Shown piece after piece: positions 45,447-52,938 of a stretch of DNA of 64,000 nucleotides. The notes beneath the pieces were generated by a model, which worked only from the letters and a program-made list of their open reading frames with translations, did no database searches and had not been told where the DNA came from. The stretch is from positions 1 to 64,000 of the forward strand of contig CACZHT010000002.1 of assembly GCA_902781045.1 (NCBI GenBank), in the 5' to 3' direction. The stretch's first letter is position 1, and each line of letters begins with the position of its first letter. The DNA comes from an uncultured Bacteroidales bacterium. Lineage in GTDB: Bacteria; Bacteroidota; Bacteroidia; Bacteroidales; Muribaculaceae. The translations under genes and the position numbers were made by a program.

Positions 45447-46399
45447 GGTCCATCGGCGGATATTTTGAGTTGGAACTGGCGCATGGTCAGAGCTATCATC
45501 CCAACGCAATTGCGTTGAACACAGGGCGCAACTGTCTGGAGTATGTGTTGCGCACACGCCACTACCGGCATGTCTACGTTCCCTATTATACGTGTGAGGT
45601 CATTCTTGAACCCATGCAGAAGCTTGGAGTCACTTGGTCGTTCTACGGCATTGACCGCAACCTGGAGTTGGCCGATGACATCAGGCTGCAGCCCGATGAG
45701 GCATTGCTCGCAACCAACTACTACGGCCTCAAGCAAGCCCACATGCAAGCCCTAGCCTCGCGTTACGGCCATCGGCTGATTGTCGACAACACGCAGGCGT
45801 TCTATGCGCCCCGCATCGAGGGCATCGACACGTTCTACACCTGCCGAAAATTCTTCGGCGTGGCCGACGGAGCCTACCTCTACTGTGACCAGCCGCTAGG
45901 CATGGAGCTGGAGCAAGACCACTCATGGGACCGAATGGACTACCTGTTGCAGCGCATCGACCTCTCGCCACAAGCTGGCTATGCCGGGTTCCGTGAACAG
46001 AGCGGCCGTCTCGTGGGACAGCCCATCAAGCGCATGTCAGCACTTACCGAGCGCATCATGGCCTCGATTGACTATGACCACGCCGCCAGGTGTCGCCGCG
46101 ACAACTATGGCGTGCTTGATGCTGCGCTGCGCTCCCACAATCAAATTGATGTGCCCCTTGACGCCGAAGCCGTGCCGATGGTCTATCCCTATCTTAGCAA
46201 TGACACCCACCTGCGGCAGCGCCTCATCGACAACAAGATATACGTTGCCCAATACTGGCCCAACGTGCTGCAATGGGCCTCGAGCGACTCAATCGAACAA
46301 CACATAACCACTCGTTTGGTCCCACTGCCCATCGACCAGCGCTATGGGTCAGACGAGATGACACAAATTATCCGAACAATCAAATCACTACCCGCATGA
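45443..46399 (+). CDS. DegT-like PLP-fold protein
   Basis: A 318-aa protein; I chose ATG 45443, overlapping the ATP-grasp stop by 4 bases. It has the fold-type-I aminotransferase pattern: ALNTGRNCLEYVLR, YVPYYTCEVILEPMQ, IVDNTQAFYAP (the conserved Asp), and CRKFFGVADGAYLY with the lysine position near residue 137. It is shorter and more divergent than the DegT enzyme at 42037, closer to the atypical DegT relatives seen in O-antigen and capsule clusters. Activity as an aminotransferase is likely but not certain. Stop overlaps the next start by ATGA (46396-46399). Confidence 0.72.
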   Translation: MRSIGGYFELELAHGQSYHPNAIALNTGRNCLEYVLRTRHYRHVYVPYYTCEVILEPMQKLGVTWSFYGIDRNLELADDIRLQPDEALLATNYYGLKQAHMQALASRYGHRLIVDNTQAFYAPRIEGIDTFYTCRKFFGVADGAYLYCDQPLGMELEQDHSWDRMDYLLQRIDLSPQAGYAGFREQSGRLVGQPIKRMSALTERIMASIDYDHAARCRRDNYGVLDAALRSHNQIDVPLDAEAVPMVYPYLSNDTHLRQRLIDNKIYVAQYWPNVLQWASSDSIEQHITTRLVPLPIDQRYGSDEMTQIIRTIKSLPA

Positions 46400-47076
46400 A
46401 AATAGTTATCATCGGTGGTCAAGGTACCCCCATTGTGATTGCCGACCAGATGTATGACGCCAGTGTCCGCTTTGGCATGGACATTGAAGTCCTGGGACTA
46501 GCCCTGGACGACCACACAATGGGCAACGAGATTTCGGGCTACCCGATTCTGTGTGGCATCCGCGAGGTGTACGACAAGTTCAAGCATGACGATGATGTCA
46601 AGTTTGTCTTCTCGCTCTATCGAAGCGACCACATCCGCGAACGAACAGCCATCCTCCAAAGTCTCAATATCCCATTAGAGAGGTTCTGCAACTTTATCCA
46701 CCCGTCGGCTATGGTGGCCCGCTCGGTCAAGATGGGACATGGCAATATTGTCCTGGCCAATTGCGTGATCAACAGCAACGCAATGTTGGGCAACTTCAAC
46801 ACGTTCAATTCCGGCACCCTCATCGGCCACGACATCACCATGGGCAACAACAACTTCTTTGCGGCTCAAGTGACAGTCGGCAGCCTGTTGTCGATAGGCA
46901 ATATGAACTTTTTTGGCCTCAACAGTTCTATCAAGGGGGGAGTACACATCGGCGACGGTGTGCTAGTTGGCCAGCTATCTAATGTAACCAAAGACTTCGG
47001 CCCCGATGAGGTTGTCTTTGGCAATCCCGCCCATTCTCATGGCGCAATCAACAAAAAACCCGAAAAGAAATACTAA
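46396..47076 (+). CDS. NeuD-like sugar acyltransferase (hexapeptide repeat)
   Basis: A 226-aa protein with an N-terminal Rossmann-type lobe (MKIVIIGGQGTPIVIADQM) and a C-terminal left-handed beta-helix of hexapeptide repeats (about 105-215: GHGNIVLANCVINSNAMLGN, GTLIGHDITMGNNNFFAAQ, GVHIGDGVLVGQLSNVT). This is the PglD/NeuD layout, in which CoA-linked acyl groups are passed to amino or hydroxyl groups of nucleotide sugars. The catalytic His of the family is probably the H in GTLIGHDITMG. A G6 run at 46935-46940 is in frame. Start chosen by the ATGA overlap with the DegT-like gene. Confidence 0.83.
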   Translation: MKIVIIGGQGTPIVIADQMYDASVRFGMDIEVLGLALDDHTMGNEISGYPILCGIREVYDKFKHDDDVKFVFSLYRSDHIRERTAILQSLNIPLERFCNFIHPSAMVARSVKMGHGNIVLANCVINSNAMLGNFNTFNSGTLIGHDITMGNNNFFAAQVTVGSLLSIGNMNFFGLNSSIKGGVHIGDGVLVGQLSNVTKDFGPDEVVFGNPAHSHGAINKKPEKKY

Positions 47077-47087
47077 CAACGAAAACA

Positions 47088-47552
47088 ATGGAACCCGCAC
47101 CCATCGGAAGATATTTTGAGGAATTCACCGTCGGCGAGGAGATACGCCACTCGTTGTCGAAGACCATCTTTGAGAGCGACAACAACCTCTTCTGTCTGCT
47201 GACGATGAACAACCATCCCGTGCACACCAACATCGACTATGCCGCGCACAACCAGCATGGCCAGGTGCTGGTGGTGGGAACGTTGGTGTTCTCGCTGGCC
47301 GTGGGCATGACTGTACCCGACATCAGCGGCAAGGCCATCGCCAATCTGGGCTATGAGGACGTGAAGCACCTGGGGCCGACGTTTGTCAACGACACACTCT
47401 ATGTCCGGTCACGGATTCTGGACAAGCGAGAATCGCGCAGCAAGGCCGACCGCGGCATCATCTATGTCGAGTCAATCGCTTCGAACCAGCGCGGCGAGGA
47501 CGTTCTCTCGTTCCGTCGCCATGTACTCATCAAAAAGAAGAATCATGACTGA
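47088..47552 (+). CDS. MaoC-family (hot-dog) dehydratase/hydratase
   Basis: A 154-aa MaoC-like enoyl-CoA hydratase-fold protein. IGRYFEEFTVGEEIRHSL opens the domain, and FCLLTMNNHPVHTNIDYA carries the conserved N-x-P-x-H type active-site segment (about residues 40-57); GTLVFSLAVGMTVPD continues the hot-dog helix. The layout resembles mesaconyl-CoA hydratase-type members. The end overlaps the next gene by 8 bases, and that gene is a CitE-like lyase, so the pair probably acts on one hydroxy-dicarboxyl-CoA type intermediate. Its presence in a polysaccharide operon is unusual. Confidence 0.82.
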   Translation: MEPAPIGRYFEEFTVGEEIRHSLSKTIFESDNNLFCLLTMNNHPVHTNIDYAAHNQHGQVLVVGTLVFSLAVGMTVPDISGKAIANLGYEDVKHLGPTFVNDTLYVRSRILDKRESRSKADRGIIYVESIASNQRGEDVLSFRRHVLIKKKNHD

Positions 47553-48441
47553 CAACCCAACAACATACTTGATGCGCAGCCTGATGTTTGTTCCGGGCAA
47601 CAATGAGAAGTTCCTGGAAAGCTCGGTCAAGCGTGACGCCGACGTGCTGCTGCTCGACATCGAAGACTCGGTGCCCCCCGCCGAGAAACAGAAGGCACGC
47701 GACAACATCAAGGCATTCGCCCGCCGCACCGACTTGGGCGGCAAGTTGCTGTTTCCGCGCATCAACGACCGCGAGAGCGGCGAACTGTTGCGCGACGTCT
47801 ACCAGCTGACCATCCCCGGCATCGCCGGATTCATGTACCCCAAGTCGACACAGCCCGAGGATGTCTACTTTATCGGCAAGCTGCTTGAGACCATCGAGTA
47901 CGAGAAAGGATTCCCCATCGGCACGTTCAAGCTCATCCCGCTCATCGAGACCGCCGGCGCCGTGATCAACATCAAGGAGCTGTGCTGCGCCTCGGAGCGC
48001 GTCATCGCCGTGGCATTCGGCTGCGAGGACTACGTGACCGACATGGAGGGCAAGCACGACATCGAGGGCACTAGCATCATCACCGCCCGCAACCTCATCG
48101 CCATCGGTGCGAGGGCTTGTGGCGTACTGCCCATCGACACAGTGCACATCCGCGTGCACGACTTGGAGGACCTGGAGCGCAACCTGATACTGGGCCGCAA
48201 CCTGGGCTTCGAGGGCATGCTTGTGCTCAGCCCACGCGAGTTGCCGCTAGTCAACAAATATTACTCGCCCACGGCCGACGAGGTGGCCTGGGCGCAAGAG
48301 ATGATCGACCTGGCCACCGCCGCCCGGCTCGAGGGCCGCGGCGTGGCCATGAAGGGTAGCAAGTTCATCGGCCCACCCATGGTCAAGATGGCCAACAAGA
48401 TATTGGCCAAACAGCACCTCATCGACTCGCGCAAGCCCTAA
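47545..48441 (+). CDS. CitE-like CoA-ester lyase/aldolase (HpcH/HpaI family)
   Basis: A 298-aa protein of the CitE/HpcH family. Start at ATG 47545, overlapping the MaoC gene by 8 bases. Motifs: RSLMFVPGNNEKFLESSV, DVLLLDIEDSVPP (about 38-50), LLFPRINDRESG with the catalytic Arg, LIPLIETAGAVINIKEL (Mg-binding Glu), and VAFGCEDYVTDM (Mg-binding Asp). Known relatives are citrate lyase beta subunit, malyl-CoA, beta-methylmalyl-CoA and citramalyl-CoA lyases. No citrate lyase alpha or gamma subunits are nearby, so it is unlikely to be citrate lyase. A biosynthetic aldol step making a hydroxyacyl-CoA for sugar decoration fits the context. The flippase gene starts on the base after its stop. Confidence 0.83.
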   Translation: MTDNPTTYLMRSLMFVPGNNEKFLESSVKRDADVLLLDIEDSVPPAEKQKARDNIKAFARRTDLGGKLLFPRINDRESGELLRDVYQLTIPGIAGFMYPKSTQPEDVYFIGKLLETIEYEKGFPIGTFKLIPLIETAGAVINIKELCCASERVIAVAFGCEDYVTDMEGKHDIEGTSIITARNLIAIGARACGVLPIDTVHIRVHDLEDLERNLILGRNLGFEGMLVLSPRELPLVNKYYSPTADEVAWAQEMIDLATAARLEGRGVAMKGSKFIGPPMVKMANKILAKQHLIDSRKP

Positions 48442-49875
48442 ATGCCCGACTCACTCAAGCAGAAAGCTGTCAAGGGGGTTGCGTGGACCGCAATAGACCA
48501 GGCCACCTACATCGGGCTTAACTTTGTCATCGGTGTCATTCTGGCACGTCTGCTCAGCCCGTCGGAGTTCGGCCTGCTGGCGATGATTGCCGTGTTCAAC
48601 GCCATTGCCCAGGCATTCTTGGACAGCGGTTTCGGTGCTGCTCTCATCCGCAAGCCCCAGGTCTGCGAGGCCGACCGTTCGACGGCGTTCTACTTTAACA
48701 TCATCGCGGGCGCAGTGCTTTTCGGCGTGCTTTTCCTGGCCGCACCGTTCATCGCCCGGTTCTACGCCCAGCCCATCCTGCAGCCGCTAGTGCGCTGGGA
48801 GGCATTCTTGCTGGTCATCGCCGGGTTCAACATCGTGCAGCAGGCGCAGCTCTCGCGCGAACTGAACTTCAAGGCCAAGGCCATCATCCGCGCCAGTTCG
48901 ACATTGTTGTCGGGAGGCATTGCCATCCTGGCCGCCTATCGCGGCGCAGGGGTGTGGTCGCTGGTGCTAATGCACATCGCGTTCAACGCCATCCAGTTGG
49001 TGATGCTGTGGCTGATGTCGCCCTGGCGTCCGCACAGCGGCTGGTCGCGCCAGTCATTCAGCTACCTGTGGGGATTTGGCTCGAAGATGCTCGCCTCGTC
49101 GGTGATTGACAAGGTGTATATGCAGATTTACCCCATCGTCATCGGCAAGTTCTTCACGCCGGCCGACCTGGGCCAGTACGCCCGTGCGTCGCAATATGCC
49201 CAGCTGCCGTCGCACACGATGACCAACGTCATCCAGCAGGTGACGTTCCCGGTGCTGAGCCAAATACAGCAAGACGGCGAGCGCTTGAGCAGCAGCTACC
49301 GACGCATCCTGCGCTTGTCCGCTTTCCTCATCTTCCCGGTGATGATAGCCCTGGCTGCGCTTGCCCGCCCGTTAGTGGTGGCGCTGGTCACTGACAAGTG
49401 GCTGCCGTGCGTGCCCTACCTGCAGCTCATCTGCTTTGCGTCGATGTGGTTTCCCATCCACGCCATCAATCTCAATCTGCTGCAAGTCAAGGGTCGCAGC
49501 GACCTGTTTCTGCGTCTCGAGATCATCAAGAAGGTGATTGTCACCGTGGTGATGTTCTGTAGCGTCCCATTTGGCATTATTGCCATGTGTTTAAGCCGCA
49601 TCGTCACATCGCTACTGTGCCTGTTCATCAACACCTACTATACCGGCAAACTCATCAATGTGGGATTCGCAATGCAGATGCGCGACCTGCTGCCCACACT
49701 CATCAACTCGCTGGTGATGGGCGCCATCATCTATTTCGTCACCCTGCCATTGAGCGGCAATTGGCTGCAACTGATTGTGGGGTTCGTGGTCGGGACGGCC
49801 TACTACCTGATTTCGACCCGCCTGCTGCGCTTCACCGAGCTGAGCGAGGCTTTATCCATCATCCGCCGCAAGTGA
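48442..49875 (+). CDS. Polysaccharide flippase (Wzx-like), first
   Basis: A 477-aa membrane protein of the MOP superfamily, lipopolysaccharide flippase type (WzxC/Polysacc_synt_3 style), with about 14 hydrophobic helices. N-terminal signature KGVAWTAIDQATYIGLNFVI and LLSPSEFGLLAMIAVFNAI, then SRELNFKAKAIIRASSTLLS. It would move lipid-linked repeat units across the inner membrane. It begins immediately after the CitE stop, which suggests coupling to the acyl-decoration block. A second, dissimilar flippase is at 60388-61914. Confidence 0.87.
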   Translation: MPDSLKQKAVKGVAWTAIDQATYIGLNFVIGVILARLLSPSEFGLLAMIAVFNAIAQAFLDSGFGAALIRKPQVCEADRSTAFYFNIIAGAVLFGVLFLAAPFIARFYAQPILQPLVRWEAFLLVIAGFNIVQQAQLSRELNFKAKAIIRASSTLLSGGIAILAAYRGAGVWSLVLMHIAFNAIQLVMLWLMSPWRPHSGWSRQSFSYLWGFGSKMLASSVIDKVYMQIYPIVIGKFFTPADLGQYARASQYAQLPSHTMTNVIQQVTFPVLSQIQQDGERLSSSYRRILRLSAFLIFPVMIALAALARPLVVALVTDKWLPCVPYLQLICFASMWFPIHAINLNLLQVKGRSDLFLRLEIIKKVIVTVVMFCSVPFGIIAMCLSRIVTSLLCLFINTYYTGKLINVGFAMQMRDLLPTLINSLVMGAIIYFVTLPLSGNWLQLIVGFVVGTAYYLISTRLLRFTELSEALSIIRRK

Positions 49876-49880
49876 CATGC

Positions 49881-49937
49881 GCCACCCACCCCGAGGTGGC
49901 AAGGAATCACCAATCGGTGAGCAAGTTCTGCACTTGC
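49881..49937. other. Three consecutive hairpins between flippase and GT2
   Basis: GCCACC/GGTGGC (49881-49900), TCACC/GGTGA (49907-49920) and GCAAGT/ACTTGC (49921-49937) follow each other, the last two directly abutting, in an 81-bp intergenic space. No T-run is present. Could be a processing or attenuation element. Confidence 0.5.
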
Positions 49938-49956
49938 ACTACCCTAACAATCGACA

Positions 49957-50922
49957 ATGACCACACCCCTACTGTCAGTCCGTTGCCTGTGCTACAACCA
50001 CGCGCCCTATCTGCGGCAGTGCCTTGACGGCTTTGTGATGCAGCAGACCGACTTTCCGTTCGAGGTCATCATTCACGACGACGCATCGACCGACGGATCG
50101 CAGGACATCATCCGCGAGTATGCAGAGCGCTACCCCGACATCATCCGGCCCATCTACGAGACCGAGAACCAGTATGGCAAAGGCAAAATCTTCGACATCA
50201 TCAACCGGGCCATGCACCCCGACAGCAAGTACATTGCCCTGTGCGAGGCCGATGACTGCTGGACTGACCCGCACAAGTTGCAGCTGCAAGTCAGTTTTCT
50301 AGAGTCGCACCCCGACTACGTCATGTCGTCGCACATCTACACCACGATGAGTATCGACACCGGCGAACGCAAACTGACAAACGACTATGCCGACGGCCAC
50401 TATGACGAATATCTGGGTAAGCCTTATAGAACTTTCACCCTCGACGACTACTTTCACTACTGGTTTGTCCACACCCTGACCATCGTCTACCGCCGCCGCG
50501 ACTACATCGACCCGGCCACCCGCGCACGCTATCCTTACAGTCTGTTTGACAACATCACCCGCTACTACATCATCAAGCAGGGCAAGTGCGCTTACTTCCG
50601 ATGCGACATGGCCACCTATCGCTTGCATCCCGGCGGCATCTACAGCCACCGCGACAACGAACGCTGGCGCGAGCTGTTCCTGGGCAACAACTACGTCCTC
50701 TATCAGACCGAGCACGACCCCAACGTACTGCACATGCTCAACCGCATGTGGGTGCGTCAGACGGCTCACTTCCTGCGCCACGGCCGTGTGGGCCAGGCCT
50801 GGCGCATCACGCGCCGCCATGTGAGCATCGTGCCGGCAGGCAGCATCTTCAGCTACGTCGGCTACAAGATCCGCAAGACCCTCACCGGCCACGACCCCCT
50901 GGTTCCGCACCAGGCTCAGTGA
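49957..50922 (+). CDS. Glycosyltransferase family 2
   Basis: A 321-aa GT2-type (GT-A fold) glycosyltransferase. N-terminal LLSVRCLCYNHAPYLRQCLD, VIIHDDASTDGSQDII (nucleotide-binding Asp pair), CEADDCWTDPHKLQLQ (DxD-like metal site, about residue 95) and a C-terminal region of about 120 residues without TM helices. Cytoplasmic addition of one sugar to the lipid-linked repeat unit is the expected role; donor and linkage unknown. Right after it comes the truncated GT4 fragment at 50960. Confidence 0.88.
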   Translation: MTTPLLSVRCLCYNHAPYLRQCLDGFVMQQTDFPFEVIIHDDASTDGSQDIIREYAERYPDIIRPIYETENQYGKGKIFDIINRAMHPDSKYIALCEADDCWTDPHKLQLQVSFLESHPDYVMSSHIYTTMSIDTGERKLTNDYADGHYDEYLGKPYRTFTLDDYFHYWFVHTLTIVYRRRDYIDPATRARYPYSLFDNITRYYIIKQGKCAYFRCDMATYRLHPGGIYSHRDNERWRELFLGNNYVLYQTEHDPNVLHMLNRMWVRQTAHFLRHGRVGQAWRITRRHVSIVPAGSIFSYVGYKIRKTLTGHDPLVPHQAQ

Positions 50923-50959
50923 CCGCCACTGGCCTGCAGTAACCTCATTACAGACAGCT

Positions 50960-51124
50960 ATGAAGCGCGTCATGTTTGTCATCGAGTCGCTCTCCGGCGG
51001 CGGTGCCGAGAAGGTGCTGTCCACCCTGGTGCGCCACCTCGACCGCCAGCAGCTGCACGTCACCGTCTGCCCCATCGTCGACACTGGGCAAACCAACAAC
51101 CTTACATTCCCCGACAGCCAATGA
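50960..51124 (+). pseudogene. Truncated duplicate of the 5' end of a GT4 gene
   Basis: The first 132 bases (50960-51091) equal the first 132 bases of the intact gene at 52939 (52939-53070) except for three substitutions, including the start codon and MKRVMFVIESLSGGGAEKVL. After GQ the frame leaves the homology and stops 10 codons later at 51124. No catalytic domain remains. The copy marks the left boundary of an insert carrying the ATPase and nuclease-like genes. Confidence 0.88.
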
Positions 51125-51201
51125 GCGACAACACCCGCATAGCCAACATCATGTACTAACACTGACGGATAGAGAAGTCCGTCTCACTCACATTTTCAGT
51201 C

Positions 51202-52464
51202 ATGCCCCGTCACATAACCATCCGCAATTTCGGTCCCATTAACGAAGTCGACATTGAGATAAAACGGCTCAATATCTTCATCGGGCCACAGAGCAGCGGC
51301 AAGAGCACAATTGCCAAATGCATCAGTTTCGGTCTGTGGCTTGAGAAAGAGATTAGCCTCCATCAATCAGCCGACCACATCGACCAAGACTTCATCAACA
51401 AACAGTTCCTCATCTATCACAAACTTGACAGTTACGTTCAGCCCGACAGTCTCATACGCTATAAGTGCGATTTTTTCACATTTCAATACAATGACGGCAA
51501 GTCTACCCTAACAGCCAACCAGGATTTAATCCCTGCCCATCTAGGAAAAGTCTCATATATCCCGAGTGAGCGCAACATAGTCTCCCTCCCCAACATTTCG
51601 TCTCTGAAGCTTGGTGCCGATTATATGCGCGACTTCCTGTTCGACTGGCTGCTGCTCCGCAGCAAATTTACATCCACCGATCCACTGCCAATTCTGAACC
51701 TTGGTGTCAAATACTACTATGATGAGAATTTGGGCGACCGCATCATACTTAAATCCGGCAAAGAAATCTCCCTCTATGAAGCCTCAAGCGGACTACAGTC
51801 TGCCGTACCCATGATTGGCTCAGTCATATACAATACCCAATGGGTCTTTGAGAACGAAGCTGATATGTCTTTTGACAAACATATACTCCTGCGAAAGAAT
51901 CTGCTCAAACGGCTCCATAAGATTGATTCATCTTTCAACGCCGAAACCATTAGTCAAGATTTGAATAATGGTGATATGTATTTAGTAGAAGTCACCAAAG
52001 AGGGAGAGGCGTTCCAGCCGAAGCATAAAATGCTATTAAATGACATCCTTGATGTCTATGCCACACAACTCAACCGCCCCGTCTATAGTGCACTGATTAT
52101 CGAGGAACCCGAGCAAAACCTTTTCCCACTCACGCAGTATGAATCGGTCAAGCACATCGCCTCGGCCTACAACTCTCACCCCGACAATGTGTTTGTCGTC
52201 ACCACCCATAGCCCCTATGTGATGTCCTCTTTTAACAATCTGATTGAGGCGCATCATGTGATTGCCCGCTTGAACATCAGTGTTCCAGACGATGGCATTG
52301 ACCACACCACGGCGATTGACCACAATCAACTTGCTGCCTATTCGCTGCATGACGGCCAGGCGACGAGCATCTTTGACAACGAAGTCGAGCTCATCTCGGC
52401 CGAAGCGCTCGACAGTGCCTCCTATCAAATAGAGGCAGACTTTAACCAAATGCTTTCGCGATGA
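51202..52464 (+). CDS. AAA ATPase (AAA_15/OLD-type, ABC-like), putative defence gene
   Basis: A 420-aa SMC/ABC-type ATPase. Walker A G28-PQSSGKST in IFIGPQSSGKSTIAKC; a signature-like SSGLQSA near 196; Walker B ALIIEEPEQNLFP near 296-308 with the tandem Glu; an H-loop VVTTHSPYVMSSF near 333. The N-terminal HITIRNFGPINEVDIEI is typical of overcoming-lysogeny-defect (OLD)/AAA_15 ATPases. No TOPRIM domain is evident. Its stop overlaps by 4 bases (ATGA) with the next gene, which has a PD-(D/E)xK-like motif. ATPase-nuclease pairs of this kind are frequent in anti-phage systems. Composition is less GC-rich than the adjacent glycosyltransferases. Confidence 0.82.
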   Translation: MPRHITIRNFGPINEVDIEIKRLNIFIGPQSSGKSTIAKCISFGLWLEKEISLHQSADHIDQDFINKQFLIYHKLDSYVQPDSLIRYKCDFFTFQYNDGKSTLTANQDLIPAHLGKVSYIPSERNIVSLPNISSLKLGADYMRDFLFDWLLLRSKFTSTDPLPILNLGVKYYYDENLGDRIILKSGKEISLYEASSGLQSAVPMIGSVIYNTQWVFENEADMSFDKHILLRKNLLKRLHKIDSSFNAETISQDLNNGDMYLVEVTKEGEAFQPKHKMLLNDILDVYATQLNRPVYSALIIEEPEQNLFPLTQYESVKHIASAYNSHPDNVFVVTTHSPYVMSSFNNLIEAHHVIARLNISVPDDGIDHTTAIDHNQLAAYSLHDGQATSIFDNEVELISAEALDSASYQIEADFNQMLSR

Positions 52465-52880
52465 ACATCCCCGACAAATGTGTGACACCGACAACCGACC
52501 CATTAATCAGGTTTGAGGAGCGCAAGCGTGTCATCATTTTTTCCAATGCCAATCGTCAACTGTGCCATCGCATCTGTGTTGACGGGTGCGCCATCACAGA
52601 TGGTCCTCGATGCGACCACCTACTCATCGACTGGGAAAGACGCGAATATTACGTCGAGCTCAAGGGGAGCGACGTGGGGCATGCAATCAGTCAGCTAGAG
52701 AACAGCATCCCACAGCTGCATGTTGCTAATGTGCCTGTTCGGGCCTATGTCGTCAGCCGCAACTGTAACACCCATTTTAACACCACTGTCCAAAAAGCTC
52801 TGAAAAAGCTCCAAAAGCAATTTGGCCCATCAACAACTCTTCGGGTCATCAAAGACCGTCAGGTCATCAATCTCGTATAG
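52461..52880 (+). CDS. Small PD-(D/E)xK-like putative nuclease
   Basis: A 139-aa protein. CDHLLIDWERREYYVELKGS (residues 51-70) gives D52 or D57 with E66-x-K68 on adjacent predicted strands, the PD-(D/E)xK nuclease signature; it is followed by a helix (VGHAISQLENSIPQL). No other domain is present. Coupled to the ATPase by the ATGA overlap at 52461-52464. Together they look like a two-gene effector module. I do not recognise a named system; nuclease activity is inferred from the motif only. Confidence 0.6.
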   Translation: MNIPDKCVTPTTDPLIRFEERKRVIIFSNANRQLCHRICVDGCAITDGPRCDHLLIDWERREYYVELKGSDVGHAISQLENSIPQLHVANVPVRAYVVSRNCNTHFNTTVQKALKKLQKQFGPSTTLRVIKDRQVINLV

Positions 52881-52938
52881 ACGCGGCAGCAGACAGAGAA
52901 CAGCAGACAGCGGGTAGCAAAATAACACCGACAGAGCT

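Noticed and set aside
51121..51159. Tiny frame MSDNTRIANIMY after the truncated GT4 head
   Set aside because: Twelve codons, no ribosome site of note; more likely junction debris than a gene.
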